64,000 nucleotides of DNA from CAKZNE01 sp002695025 (GCA_913043285.1 CAJWML010000017.1:21644-85643); one strand, 5' to 3'; shown: positions 24,402 through 32,111, numbered from the stretch's first letter. Program-made: numbers and translations. The notes: generated from the sequence alone by a model not told the origin.

Positions 24402-24956
24402 TCAGGCCTCAGCAGTGGTAATTTCTTTGGGCTGACCGATCCAGAACCAGGCCGTTCCGAAAAGAATAGCTCCATATACCAGGGTCCCTGCAAGCTGATT
24501 CAAAAGAAAAGGCAGACCGGCAACGTAAGCTTGTATAAGCCCATTAAGGTCTTTGGAGTATATAGGACTGGCTTGCCATGAACCGGCATTGGTAAGCAGG
24601 TAAAACACTATTGCAGAAAGGATGCCTGCTCCTGCCAGTGGAAGCACTTTAAAACCATTGGTCATATAGCGACCGATCAATACGGATAGTATAAAACCTC
24701 CATAAATAAGAGCAAAACCTGGAGTAAACCAAACAAAGTTGTCGTAATAGGCGGAGTATACGAGGTTATTCAGTACAAGGTCACTAATAAAAAGGGCTAA
24801 TACGGGAATTAAGAAAGCTTTAAATGAATTCCTGAATAGGGTTCCTCCCATAATGGCCGCAGCTCCAACAGCAGTAAAATTAGGCGCATGTGGTATAAAG
24901 CGGGTTACCATAGCCACCAAAATGAGGGATATTAATGCCAGTGTACGATTATTCAT
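24402..24956 (-). CDS. DUF6580-type membrane protein (putative transporter)
   Basis: 184-residue integral membrane protein with five or six hydrophobic helices and almost no loops. The N-terminus LALISLILVAMVTRFIPHAPNFTAVGAAAIMGGTLF is typical of the DUF6580 family, which resembles substrate-binding (S) components of ECF vitamin transporters. It converges with cobT, 18 bases away, and has its own -7 box. The family is often found near cobamide genes in Bacteroidota as far as I recall, which would fit a corrinoid or base transport role; no ECF ATPase is present in the window, and substrate is unknown. Confidence 0.7.
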   Translation of the reverse strand: MNNRTLALISLILVAMVTRFIPHAPNFTAVGAAAIMGGTLFRNSFKAFLIPVLALFISDLVLNNLVYSAYYDNFVWFTPGFALIYGGFILSVLIGRYMTNGFKVLPLAGAGILSAIVFYLLTNAGSWQASPIYSKDLNGLIQAYVAGLPFLLNQLAGTLVYGAILFGTAWFWIGQPKEITTAEA

Positions 24957-24982
24957 AGTCTAGTATGTTGCTGATAAAGGGG

Positions 24983-24990
24983 CAAAAGTA
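24983..24990 (-). promoter_or_regulatory. -7 promoter box for the DUF6580 gene
   Basis: TACTTTTG on the minus strand (perfect TAnnTTTG), 26 bases before the ATG at 24956. Confidence 0.5.
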
Positions 24991-25007
24991 ATAAAAGCTA
25001 AGCGGTA

Positions 25008-25508
25008 TTACGAAGGTTGGGGACGGTAGACTTTGAAGGAACCGTCTTTATAGAAGATGATCACCTGCTCAACTTCCTCATTGCGCAAGGAAAGACTGGA
25101 ATAGGGGACTGGCTCTTTAGCTACGGATTCCTTTTCATTTGCCGTATCAGGAACATCCTCTTCCGGGGTGGTGTAGCGAGGAGCGGAACCGGGAATGGCA
25201 GCGTGTCGTACTCCCTCCATAGGGAAGGCCGAATCAGTTAAATCGGGATGCCCCGAGAATTGGTCGTTATCAGATTTTACATTTGTAATCCCACTATACA
25301 GCTTACCATTACCAGTGAGTAAATAGTCTAAATTTACATTTGTAAATCGTGTTTTAATAGCTTCTATTATCTGCAGACTAACCTTATTTCTACCGTTGAG
25401 TATGTGGCTGATTATAGAAGGGTTTACGTTAATAGCCCGGGCAAACTCTCCGTTTGCTAAACCTTTCTCATCAATCAACTCTTTGATTCTCATTGCTATA
25501 TCATCCAT
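25008..25508 (-). CDS. XRE-family helix-turn-helix regulator
   Basis: 166-residue protein with an N-terminal Cro/CI-type DNA-binding domain at about 1-68 (RIKELIDEKGLANGEFARAI, then the recognition part NPSIISHILNGRNKVSLQII and LDYLLTGNG). The rest is a low-complexity linker and a C-terminal tail (VEQVIIFYKDGSFKVYRPQ) with one predicted strand pair; no protease or ligand domain is recognised. Such short regulators are common in Bacteroidota and their targets are mostly unknown. Palindromic TTTACWTTTGTAAA-like sequences lie directly upstream and twice inside the gene, pointing to autoregulation. It is 164 bases downstream of the PhoD-like gene on the same strand. Confidence 0.82.
   Translation of the reverse strand: MDDIAMRIKELIDEKGLANGEFARAINVNPSIISHILNGRNKVSLQIIEAIKTRFTNVNLDYLLTGNGKLYSGITNVKSDNDQFSGHPDLTDSAFPMEGVRHAAIPGSAPRYTTPEEDVPDTANEKESVAKEPVPYSSLSLRNEEVEQVIIFYKDGSFKVYRPQPS
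25277..25347. promoter_or_regulatory. Two intragenic TTACATTTGTAA palindromes
   Basis: TTACATTTGTAA at 25277-25288 and the perfect 16-base palindrome ATTTACATTTGTAAAT at 25332-25347 lie 44 bases apart (about four helical turns between equivalent positions would be 42; the actual centre distance is 57). They fall inside the XRE coding region and match the upstream site. They could be operators of the XRE protein; alternatively TACATTTG on the plus strand also fits the -7 promoter consensus. Confidence 0.4.
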
Positions 25509-25522
25509 AGTATTTGTTGATA

Positions 25523-25541
25523 TTTACTTTTGTAAAAGTAA
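25523..25541. promoter_or_regulatory. Candidate autoregulatory operator upstream of XRE gene
   Basis: Perfect inverted repeat TTACTTTT-GT-AAAAGTAA at 25524-25541, 16 bases upstream of the XRE start codon, sharing TTTAC(A/T)TTTGTAAA with the two intragenic sites. Position over the promoter region suggests repression by the XRE protein itself. Confidence 0.45.
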
Positions 25542-25659
25542 GTTAAAAATGTGAATAAAGAAAAAGATTGGATTGAATAACGGTGCTTAAAAATTGATCT
25601 TACTGTTTAAGTCAAATGGTGAAAAACCCTGATTAACAGGTTTATGACTTTAACTTATA

Positions 25660-25669
25660 TACTTTTGTA
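25660..25669. promoter_or_regulatory. Fourth TACTTTTGTA site
   Basis: TACTTTTGTA lies 4 bases past the stop of the PhoD-like gene. It is a half-conserved version of the operator-like palindrome; on the plus strand it also matches TAnnTTTG, but no plus-strand gene starts nearby. Confidence 0.3.
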
Positions 25670-25672
25670 AAA

Positions 25673-26995
25673 TCATTTTTCATGGTAAATAGAGCTACTT
25701 GTAAGGGAGTAATGGTAGAGCAAGTCTCCGGTGGAGTCGTAAAATTGGATCTCCAGTTTACGGTCTTCAAGGGGGCCGCTACATTCCAGAATCGCAAAGT
25801 TATGCTCCTCTATAATGGATCCTTTAACCAGGTTCTCATTAGTTTCGTTGACTTTACCCACTCCTGAGGTAAGAGGGGATACGGTAAACTCATGCAATAC
25901 CAAGCCTGATGGTGTGGTATAGCGCATCACTTCGCTATGATGACGATCACCGGTTATAAAGATCACCCCCTTTATTTGCTCTTCGTCAATACGGGAAAGT
26001 AAATAACTGTGTTCTTTCTCATAATTTGAGTGGTTCTCATAAATTCTGGCAGTATTCAGGAACTGCCCTCCGCTCACCACAAACTTAAATGGGGCATGAC
26101 TTGCTTTCAACTGGTCAATTAAACGATCGCACTGGGCTTTACCGAAAATATGTTTTTCACCCCTTTCATAGTTTTCAGTGCGGTTATAGCGGTTATCCAT
26201 CAGGAAAAAGTCCATATCACTATACGTGAAGTGACTCATGATACCGGGTAGATCGCTGTAACCATAAGATGGGTTAGCCCAGAAAAGCTTAAAAACTTCA
26301 AGGGCTACATCTTTAAACTTCCAGCTTCCGGTAGCATCATTAGGTCCGAACTCATGATCATCCCAAATAGCAAAATTATTGGTGGTGGCCAGCAAGGGTT
26401 GTAATTCGGGCAGTGAACGGGTATGGGTGTATCGCTTAATATAGCCAGTGCGGCTGGTCCAGTCGGCCGGACGCAGGTAAATGAAGTCACCCAACCACAA
26501 CATGGCATCTGGTTTTTTAGCGGCTATGCTGGAAAATATTTCATAATGGGAGCCGTAGGGCTTACCGGCACGGTCGTAAGGTTGTTCGTTAATGTACGAA
26601 CAGCTTCCCATGGCCATACGGAAAGCAGGCGGATCGGATTTATACATCCAGTCTTTTTGCGTGGTGAAACGAAATGGATAAGCGCGCTTCACTTCCTGAT
26701 TATTTACATATAAACGGTAAGAGTAGGTGGTGCCCGGCTGTACCTCCGTAAAATATAATTTACCGCAGCTGGCATTATGAGAGCTGGTAAAAATGGTATC
26801 AGTAGACCAGTGGTCACCGGTAGCGGTATCCATATAAACCGCGTAAACCTGGGCGGGCGTGGTGGTTTGTATCCACACCACTGCTTCACGCATTTCGGCA
26901 TAACCGAGCATCGGCCCCGATTGCAGTAAATTAGCCTGGGCCAGGATGGGGAAGGGAGAAAGAGCAAGGCTGATAAGAATGATCCTGATAAGCAT
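25673..26995 (-). CDS. PhoD-like secreted phosphodiesterase/alkaline phosphatase
   Basis: 440-residue exported protein: Sec signal (MLIRIILISLALSPFPILAQ), an N-terminal fibronectin-like strand domain (about 20-115, LLQSGPMLGYAEMREAVVWIQ, TYSYRLYVN) and the PhoD-like metallophosphatase core. Metal motifs are MAMGSCSY, MLWLGDFIYLRP, FAIWDDHEFGPNDATG and GVIFITGDRHHSEV. PhoD enzymes hydrolyse phosphomonoesters and diesters using Ca/Fe centres and usually help acquire phosphate; whether this one does is not shown, as no Pho operon is near. It has its own -7 box and lies divergent from the M14 peptidase gene. Confidence 0.88.
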   Translation of the reverse strand: MLIRIILISLALSPFPILAQANLLQSGPMLGYAEMREAVVWIQTTTPAQVYAVYMDTATGDHWSTDTIFTSSHNASCGKLYFTEVQPGTTYSYRLYVNNQEVKRAYPFRFTTQKDWMYKSDPPAFRMAMGSCSYINEQPYDRAGKPYGSHYEIFSSIAAKKPDAMLWLGDFIYLRPADWTSRTGYIKRYTHTRSLPELQPLLATTNNFAIWDDHEFGPNDATGSWKFKDVALEVFKLFWANPSYGYSDLPGIMSHFTYSDMDFFLMDNRYNRTENYERGEKHIFGKAQCDRLIDQLKASHAPFKFVVSGGQFLNTARIYENHSNYEKEHSYLLSRIDEEQIKGVIFITGDRHHSEVMRYTTPSGLVLHEFTVSPLTSGVGKVNETNENLVKGSIIEEHNFAILECSGPLEDRKLEIQFYDSTGDLLYHYSLTSSSIYHEK

Positions 26996-27015
26996 AACGT
27001 TAGCACATGTTTATT

Positions 27016-27023
27016 CAAAAATA
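27016..27023 (-). promoter_or_regulatory. -7 promoter box for the PhoD-like gene
   Basis: TATTTTTG on the minus strand (perfect TAnnTTTG), 20 bases before the ATG at 26995. Confidence 0.5.
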
Positions 27024-27093
27024 GAGCGTACCCGCTTACCAACGGTTGAGTTTACATAAACTTAAAGTGACTACTTTCGAAGAAAATAAGCGG

Positions 27094-28275
27094 ATGCAAC
27101 AATTCTCTTTTAACGATTATGGGGCTTACCTGGAACAGGATTTCCGGCATCGTTGGTTACGGCCTGCTCTGCTCAGGGAGAAGCTGGAGAAATACAGGCG
27201 ATTTCCAGGTTTGCAATGGGAAGTGCTGGGTAGATCAGAGGAAGGAAGGCCTATTGAAAGCATTCGTTTTGGAGAGGGGGCGATAAAAGTGTTGGTGTGG
27301 ACACAAATGCACGGTAATGAACCTACGGCCACCATGGCCCTGATTGATCTTTTGAATTTCCTCACACATGAGGATGAATACGATCCTTATCGAAGGGCTT
27401 TGCAGCAACATTTCACCATTCTCTTTATACCGATGCTTAACCCGGACGGGGCAGAGCGCTTTAGCCGGAGAAATGCTTTGAACATAGATCCCAATCGTGA
27501 TGCATTACGTTGGCAATCAGCGGAAATGCAAATATTCAGAAAAGAGTTTGACCGTTTCCAACCGCATTGGGCTTTTAACCTCCACGATCAGCGGAATTTC
27601 TTTTCGGCCGGAAATACAGGCCGTACGGCTACCATCAGCTTTTTAGCTGCTTCGGAAAATGAAGAACGGGAGCTTACAGCGGTGCGCAGGAAGTCCATGC
27701 AGTTGATTGCAGGCATGTGGCGAGGCACACAACATTTAATTCCTGGGCATTTCGGTCGTTATACGGATGAGTTCTATCCGGCTGCCCTGGGTGAATTCTT
27801 TCACATTCAAAAGGTGCCCTGTGTGCTCATAGAGTCCGGGGCTTACCCGGATGATCCTCATCGCGATATGGCGCGCAAGCTCAATTTTTGCCTGATACTG
27901 CAAGCCCTGGAGTTAATACAAAGCGAGGGGTATACCCGGGAAAATCTACAGCACTATTTTGATATTCCGGAGAACGGTAAAAATCTTTTTGACCTGATTA
28001 TCCGCAATTGCAGACTGGTGAACGGTGTCAAAACTATTCGTGCCGACCTTGGTTTTATGTACCAGGAAACCGTGCAAGAAAATGAGCTTGTCCGCAAACT
28101 TATACTTACGGACATCGGAGACCTTTCCTACAGGCATGGTATTGCCGAGCAGGAAGGAGGTGCAGTTGCAGGAGAGTTGCAATTGGATAAACCGGCTCAT
28201 TTCCACATGAAGGTTTCCGGTAAGGAAGTACAATTTGAAAACGGATATCGAAATGAAAAGCATCAATCCCTATGA
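27094..28275 (+). CDS. M14-family zinc carboxypeptidase
   Basis: 393-residue cytosolic protein (no signal peptide). Zinc ligands are H73 and E76 in QMHGNEPTAT and H164 in FNLHDQRNFF; the substrate-binding NPDGAERFSRRNALNIDPNRD at about 116-136 and the catalytic glutamate E247 in CVLIESGAYP complete the M14 pattern. M14 enzymes trim C-terminal residues from peptides or cleave amides of cell-wall peptides. The C-terminal 100 residues are an added domain without obvious relatives. The ATG at 27094 (MQQFSFNDYG) is preferred over an in-frame TTG 48 bases earlier. It overlaps the aldehyde dehydrogenase gene by 23 bases, so they share a transcript, although the two activities have no evident link. 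Confidence 0.85.
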   Translation: MQQFSFNDYGAYLEQDFRHRWLRPALLREKLEKYRRFPGLQWEVLGRSEEGRPIESIRFGEGAIKVLVWTQMHGNEPTATMALIDLLNFLTHEDEYDPYRRALQQHFTILFIPMLNPDGAERFSRRNALNIDPNRDALRWQSAEMQIFRKEFDRFQPHWAFNLHDQRNFFSAGNTGRTATISFLAASENEERELTAVRRKSMQLIAGMWRGTQHLIPGHFGRYTDEFYPAALGEFFHIQKVPCVLIESGAYPDDPHRDMARKLNFCLILQALELIQSEGYTRENLQHYFDIPENGKNLFDLIIRNCRLVNGVKTIRADLGFMYQETVQENELVRKLILTDIGDLSYRHGIAEQEGGAVAGELQLDKPAHFHMKVSGKEVQFENGYRNEKHQSL

Positions 28276-29617
28276 TCTGAAACTGATCAGGGAATACCCG
28301 GAAGATAGTGAAGAGAGTGTTCAGCGAAAACTGGAACTGGCAAACAGCACCTTCCAGCAATTCAGAAAGAGTTTCTTTAAGGAGCGGAGTGAAAAAATGC
28401 TGAAGATCGCCAGCGACCTGCGCGACAATGCTTCAAAATACGCTAAAACATTAACCCTGGAAATGGGAAAGCCCATCACTGAGGCCCAGGCGGAAGTAGA
28501 GAAATGTGCATGGGTATGTGAATATTATGCCGAAAAAGCTGAAGAGTTCCTTTCTCCCACCATTATAAAAACGGACGCTGCAAGAAGTTATGTATCCTAC
28601 GAGCCTTTGGGGGTTATCCTGGCGGTGATGCCCTGGAATTTTCCTTTCTGGCAGGTGTTCCGCTTTGCGGCACCTACCGTTATGGCCGGCAATACAGCGG
28701 TTTTAAAGCATGCCAGCAATGTACAGGGTTCAGCTCAGCTCATAGAGGAAATATTCAGAAGGGCAGGTTTTGCCGAAGGGGTGTTCCAGAACCTGGCCAT
28801 TCCTTCTAAAAGAATGGAGGATGTAGTGACCAATCCTATCATTAAAGCGGCTTCGGTTACCGGAAGTGAAAAGGCGGGATCTGCCGTTGCTGAGGTCTGT
28901 GGCCGCGAGATCAAAACCACGGTTTTGGAATTGGGAGGTTCCAATGCCTTTGTGATATTTGAGGATGCCGACCTGGAAAAGGCAGCCGCACTGGCTGTAA
29001 AAGCCCGTATGATCAATAATGCTCAAAGCTGCATTGCGGCTAAGCGCTTTATTGTGGCGGCAAAGGTGGAGGAGGAGTTTACCCGTCTCTTTATTAATAA
29101 ATTGAAAGAGTTGAAGGAGGGAGATCCCATGGATGAGGAGACCCAGGTGGGACCGCTGGCGAGAGTTGATCTGGCGGAAAAACTGGAAGAGCAATTGCAA
29201 AAATCGATAGACCAGGGCGCACAGCTCCTGTACGGGGGTAAACGAAAAGATGCTCATTTTCAGCCTACGGTCATCAATAAGGTACAACCAGGCATGCCAG
29301 CCTTTGACGAGGAGTTGTTTGGTCCGGTAGCGCCCATCATTACGGCTCAAAGTGATGAGGAAGCCATACAGTTATTGAATCAGACTTCCTTTGGCCTGGG
29401 AGCCACCCTGGTGACCTCTGATATTGCCAAAGCCGAAAAACTGAGTAAGGATATTGAAGATGGAGCGGTATTTATCAATGAACTGGTGAAGTCCGATCCG
29501 CGATTACCTTTTGGGGGTACAAAGCGTTCTGGTTATGGACGGGAGCTTTCTCAACACGGTATCCACGAGTTTGTGAACGCCAAAACGGTGTACATCAATA
29601 CCTCTTTAAAGGATTAA
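28253..29617 (+). CDS. NAD(P)-dependent aldehyde dehydrogenase (succinate-semialdehyde type)
   Basis: 454-residue ALDH superfamily enzyme. Key parts are LGVILAVMPWNFPFWQVFRFAAPTVMAGNT (cofactor site), VTGSEKAGSAVAE, the general base E226 in LELGGSN and catalytic C260 in NNAQSCIAAKRF, with EELFGPVAPI and LPFGGTKRSGYGRELS at the end. The short length, MPWNFPFWQ and PFGGTKRSGYGREL match the Sad/YneI group that oxidises succinate semialdehyde to succinate. The ATG at 28253 gives the proper start (MKSINPYD). It overlaps the upstream peptidase gene and, tail to tail by 4 bases, a small membrane protein gene. Confidence 0.85.
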   Translation: MKSINPYDLKLIREYPEDSEESVQRKLELANSTFQQFRKSFFKERSEKMLKIASDLRDNASKYAKTLTLEMGKPITEAQAEVEKCAWVCEYYAEKAEEFLSPTIIKTDAARSYVSYEPLGVILAVMPWNFPFWQVFRFAAPTVMAGNTAVLKHASNVQGSAQLIEEIFRRAGFAEGVFQNLAIPSKRMEDVVTNPIIKAASVTGSEKAGSAVAEVCGREIKTTVLELGGSNAFVIFEDADLEKAAALAVKARMINNAQSCIAAKRFIVAAKVEEEFTRLFINKLKELKEGDPMDEETQVGPLARVDLAEKLEEQLQKSIDQGAQLLYGGKRKDAHFQPTVINKVQPGMPAFDEELFGPVAPIITAQSDEEAIQLLNQTSFGLGATLVTSDIAKAEKLSKDIEDGAVFINELVKSDPRLPFGGTKRSGYGRELSQHGIHEFVNAKTVYINTSLKD

Positions 29618-29802
29618 AATACCTTCTTAAAAACGTAAAAAGAAAACAGGATTACGATGATGGCCACCATCACGTATATGGCATTACCATAATGCAGTTT
29701 ATGCAACTTCAGGTCTTTCCGGTAACCCCATACAAGGTAGGCGATGAACGCTATAAAAAAGATTCCGGCAAAGATCCAATGCCCGGTGGTAACATTTTCC
29801 AT
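29614..29802 (-). CDS. Small two-helix membrane protein, 62 aa
   Basis: Hydrophobic protein with two membrane segments (residues about 8-27, WIFAGIFFIAFIAYLVWGY, and 40-60, NAIYVMVAIIVILFSFYVF) separated by the basic loop RKDLKLHKLHYG. No known family is recognised, though similar small proteins occur in Flavobacteriia. A real gene is supported by a perfect -7 box at 29828-29835 and a clean ATG. It overlaps the aldehyde dehydrogenase stop by 4 bases and is divergent from the MazG-like gene, with a 35-base gap. Confidence 0.7.
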   Translation of the reverse strand: MENVTTGHWIFAGIFFIAFIAYLVWGYRKDLKLHKLHYGNAIYVMVAIIVILFSFYVFKKVF

Positions 29803-29804
29803 AG

Positions 29805-29812
29805 TAAGTTTG
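29805..29812 (+). promoter_or_regulatory. -7 promoter box for the MazG-like gene
   Basis: TAAGTTTG (perfect TAnnTTTG), 25 bases before the ATG at 29838. It sits 2 bases from the start codon of the divergent small membrane protein gene, inside that gene's predicted leader. Confidence 0.5.
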
Positions 29813-29827
29813 GGATCAAATTTCAGA

Positions 29828-29835
29828 CAAAGATA
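29828..29835 (-). promoter_or_regulatory. -7 promoter box for the small membrane protein gene
   Basis: TATCTTTG on the minus strand (perfect TAnnTTTG), 25 bases before the ATG at 29802. It ends 2 bases from the start codon of the divergent MazG-like gene, a mirror image of the plus-strand box. Confidence 0.5.
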
Positions 29836-29837
29836 CC

Positions 29838-30245
29838 ATGAAGAAGCAATTAGACCATGTAGCCCGTTTCCACGATGTGTTCCGTATTGGCAATGAAAGT
29901 ATTCCCCGCGCCAGAGTAGAGGAGGCTACTTACCAGTTACGGTACAATCTCATGAAAGAAGAAAATGAGGAGTACCTGGAGGCAGCCCAAAACGGGGACC
30001 TGGTGGAAATTGCAGATGCCCTGGGTGATATGATGTACATTCTTTGCGGCACCATACTGAAACATGGCTTGCAGGAAATTATTGAAGAGGTATTTGAGGA
30101 AATTCAGCGCAGCAATATGAGCAAGCTGGACGCAGCAGGTAACCCTATTTACCGTGAAGACGGCAAAATATTGAAAAGCGACCAATACTTTAAACCCGAT
30201 ATCCGGAATATCCTGAACGCTTATACGCCTGAAAAAGAGAAATAA
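29838..30245 (+). CDS. MazG-like nucleotide pyrophosphohydrolase
   Basis: 135-residue all-alpha NTP-pyrophosphatase. The metal-binding pattern is LMKEENEEYLEAAQ near residue 39-52 (ExxE) and EIADALGDMMYILCG near 59-73 (ExxD), followed by the amphipathic helix IIEEVFEEIQRSNMSKLD. The opening VARFHDVFRIGN and C-terminal YREDGKILKSDQYFKPDI match phage- and Bacteroidota-type members related to HisE/MazG. Such enzymes remove pyrophosphate from (modified) nucleoside triphosphates, cleaning the nucleotide pool; the preferred nucleotide is unknown. Its promoter overlaps that of the divergent small membrane protein gene. Confidence 0.85.
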   Translation: MKKQLDHVARFHDVFRIGNESIPRARVEEATYQLRYNLMKEENEEYLEAAQNGDLVEIADALGDMMYILCGTILKHGLQEIIEEVFEEIQRSNMSKLDAAGNPIYREDGKILKSDQYFKPDIRNILNAYTPEKEK

Positions 30246-30277
30246 AAAAAAGCGGACAACCCGGAGGCTACCCGCTT
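30244..30277 (-). terminator. Intrinsic terminator of hpf
   Basis: On the minus strand AAGCGGGTAGCC pairs with GGTTGTCCGCTT (12 pairs with three G-U wobbles) around a four-base loop, followed by a run of T. It overlaps the stop of the MazG-like gene. Confidence 0.75.
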
Positions 30278-30307
30278 GATATGCTTATTCCGGAAAACCG
30301 GTAAATC

Positions 30308-30607
30308 TTAGTGTGTACTCATTTTGGTTTTGAGCTTACTGATCTGCGCTTTAAGCTTTTCACAGGATTGATTGATAGCGGTCTCAAACTTGTCCGAGCG
30401 GGTATCTGCATAAATATCATTTCCCGGAATGTTGAGCTTGATCTCAGCCACCTTGTTTTCACGTTTGTCATTGTAGTCGAGCTTCAGGTATACCTCTGCA
30501 CCTACAATATTTTCAAAATACTTGGTAAGACCGGAAATTTTCTCTTTAGCGTATTCGGTCAGTGTGTCATCCGCGTGAAAACCCACGGTTTGAATGTCCC
30601 ATTTCAT
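30308..30607 (-). CDS. hpf: Ribosome hibernation-promoting factor, short form
   Basis: 99-residue cytosolic protein of the HPF/RaiA (sigma-54 modulation protein) family. The beta-alpha-beta-beta-beta-alpha fold is visible: DIQTVGFHADDTLTEYAKEKISGLTKYF, VYLKLDYNDKRENKVAEIKLNIPGNDIYADTRSDKFETAINQSCEKLKAQI. It binds the 30S decoding centre in stationary phase and silences ribosomes. There is no C-terminal dimerisation domain, so it is the short type. The ATG at 30607 (MKWDIQ) is chosen over an in-frame TTG 9 bases earlier. Confidence 0.9.
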   Translation of the reverse strand: MKWDIQTVGFHADDTLTEYAKEKISGLTKYFENIVGAEVYLKLDYNDKRENKVAEIKLNIPGNDIYADTRSDKFETAINQSCEKLKAQISKLKTKMSTH

Positions 30608-30729
30608 AAGTTTCAATTTTCAGATTAGTATAAAAAAGAACAGGCCACCCTTCTAAAAGGTTTAGTCTGTAAAGGAGACTAAGATAAAGGCTTTGGTATG
30701 ATAATTGGCCAAACTTTAGAGAATAATAT

Positions 30730-30737
30730 TAGTTTTG
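30730..30737 (+). promoter_or_regulatory. -7 promoter box for the TPR protein gene
   Basis: TAGTTTTG (perfect TAnnTTTG), 33 bases before the ATG at 30771. Confidence 0.55.
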
Positions 30738-30770
30738 CGAAAGAGCATTAATGAAACCAAAAACACATTT

Positions 30771-32066
30771 ATGAAGAGATTGACTTTAACGTTTTTGATA
30801 TTGGCCGGTCTTCAGATGATGGCCCAGGAGGGACCGGTAATTTCCAGCGCGGTGATTGCCGTGGAGCGTAATAATGACATTGCAGAGGCCAAAAAGTATA
30901 TTGATGAAGCCCAGCAGATCATATCCACCAAACCTAAAAGTGAGATCAGCTCCAAGAACCTCAGTAAATTCTACTACCACAAAGGCCTGATCAACTTCAG
31001 GGTATACAATAGCGAGGATCCAGCTATTAAAGGTCTGGACCCTCAAGCTTTGGATAAAGCAGCTGAAGGTTTTCGTCAACTGATCGATTATGAAAAAGAG
31101 ATAGGCAAGGAGCGCTATACGGATGATGCCAAACAGCAGATACCTTACGTAGCCAATGCTTATGCCCAGCGTGGTATAAATAAAAGCACCAATGAAGATT
31201 TTCAAGGTGCTTATGAAGATTTCCTGTATACCTACGAAATGAAGCGCCAGCCGCCACTTTCCCAAACCGATACCGCGATGGTGTACAATGCGGCTATTAT
31301 GGCGCAAAACGCCAAGATGTACGACAAGGCTATTGAACTGAACAAACAGCTTATTGATATGGGCTACCGTGGCCAAACCTATAAGGCTACCGATGCCGAG
31401 TCCGGCCAGGTGGTGGAGTTTCCCGGTAAAAAGCAAATGGAATTTGCCGTAAAATCCGGAGGCTACAGCAATCCCGTGATAGAAGGGGATGTGAGGGCCG
31501 ATATTTACCTTACCGTTACAGGACTTTACCTGAGAGCTGGCGATACCGCCATGTACGAACAGTATGTGACCGAAGGACGCAAGAAATTCCCTGAAAACCA
31601 GCAGCTTTTATTGCAGGAACTGCAAAAGTTCTTTGCCAACAAGCAATATGATAAAGCTATGGTAAACCTGGATGAGGCGATTGCCCAGGATCCTGACAAT
31701 GTGATCATGCATTATAATAAAGGGGTGATCCTTCAAAATGAAATGAAGGAATACGACAAAGCCCTGGAAGCCTATCAAACAGCGCTGAGTATCGACTCAA
31801 CCTACAGTGATGCGCTGTATATGAGCAGTATCATTTTTATTGACCAGGCCAATGCCATTGGTAAGGAAATGAACGCTTTACCGCTAAGCGCCAATGCCAA
31901 ATACAAGGAATTGGAGAAAAGGCAGAAATCTATTTTTGAAAAAGCTTTGCCATACCTCGAGAGAGCCCATAAGTTTAATCCAAGTGATGAGCAGGTAACA
32001 CTGGCTTTAACGCAGGTATACCGTGCGTTAAAGATGTACGATAAAGCCAAGGCTCTGCAGGAATAA
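30771..32066 (+). CDS. Periplasmic tetratricopeptide-repeat protein
   Basis: 431-residue exported protein with a signal peptide (MKRLTLTFLILAGLQMMAQ) and helical repeats throughout. TPR units include NNDIAEAKKYIDEAQQIIS, FYYHKGLINFRVYN, DTAMVYNAAIMAQNAKMYDKAIELNKQLI, NKQYDKAMVNLDEAIAQDPDN and MHYNKGVILQNEMKEYDKALEAYQTALSIDS, a textbook repeat near residue 325. It is probably a scaffold for envelope proteins; partner unknown. The ATG at 30771 starts the signal peptide, 36 bases inside the longest frame. Single-gene unit with its own promoter and terminator. Confidence 0.85.
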   Translation: MKRLTLTFLILAGLQMMAQEGPVISSAVIAVERNNDIAEAKKYIDEAQQIISTKPKSEISSKNLSKFYYHKGLINFRVYNSEDPAIKGLDPQALDKAAEGFRQLIDYEKEIGKERYTDDAKQQIPYVANAYAQRGINKSTNEDFQGAYEDFLYTYEMKRQPPLSQTDTAMVYNAAIMAQNAKMYDKAIELNKQLIDMGYRGQTYKATDAESGQVVEFPGKKQMEFAVKSGGYSNPVIEGDVRADIYLTVTGLYLRAGDTAMYEQYVTEGRKKFPENQQLLLQELQKFFANKQYDKAMVNLDEAIAQDPDNVIMHYNKGVILQNEMKEYDKALEAYQTALSIDSTYSDALYMSSIIFIDQANAIGKEMNALPLSANAKYKELEKRQKSIFEKALPYLERAHKFNPSDEQVTLALTQVYRALKMYDKAKALQE

Positions 32067-32085
32067 AAAGGATACAATGAAGGAG

Positions 32086-32111
32086 CGGGTGCAGAACACC
32101 CGTTTCTTTTT
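32086..32111 (+). terminator. Intrinsic terminator of the TPR gene
   Basis: CGGGTG-cagaa-CACCCG hairpin (32086-32102) followed by TTTCTTTTT, 20 bases after the stop. Confidence 0.75.

Noticed and set aside
28730..29350. Long minus-strand open frame (206 codons) inside the aldehyde dehydrogenase gene.
   Set aside because: It is antisense to a well-conserved enzyme, has low-complexity Phe/Leu/His composition and no recognisable motif.
30786..31436. Minus-strand open frame of 216 codons inside the TPR gene.
   Set aside because: Shadow of the coding strand; no start context, promoter or family features.
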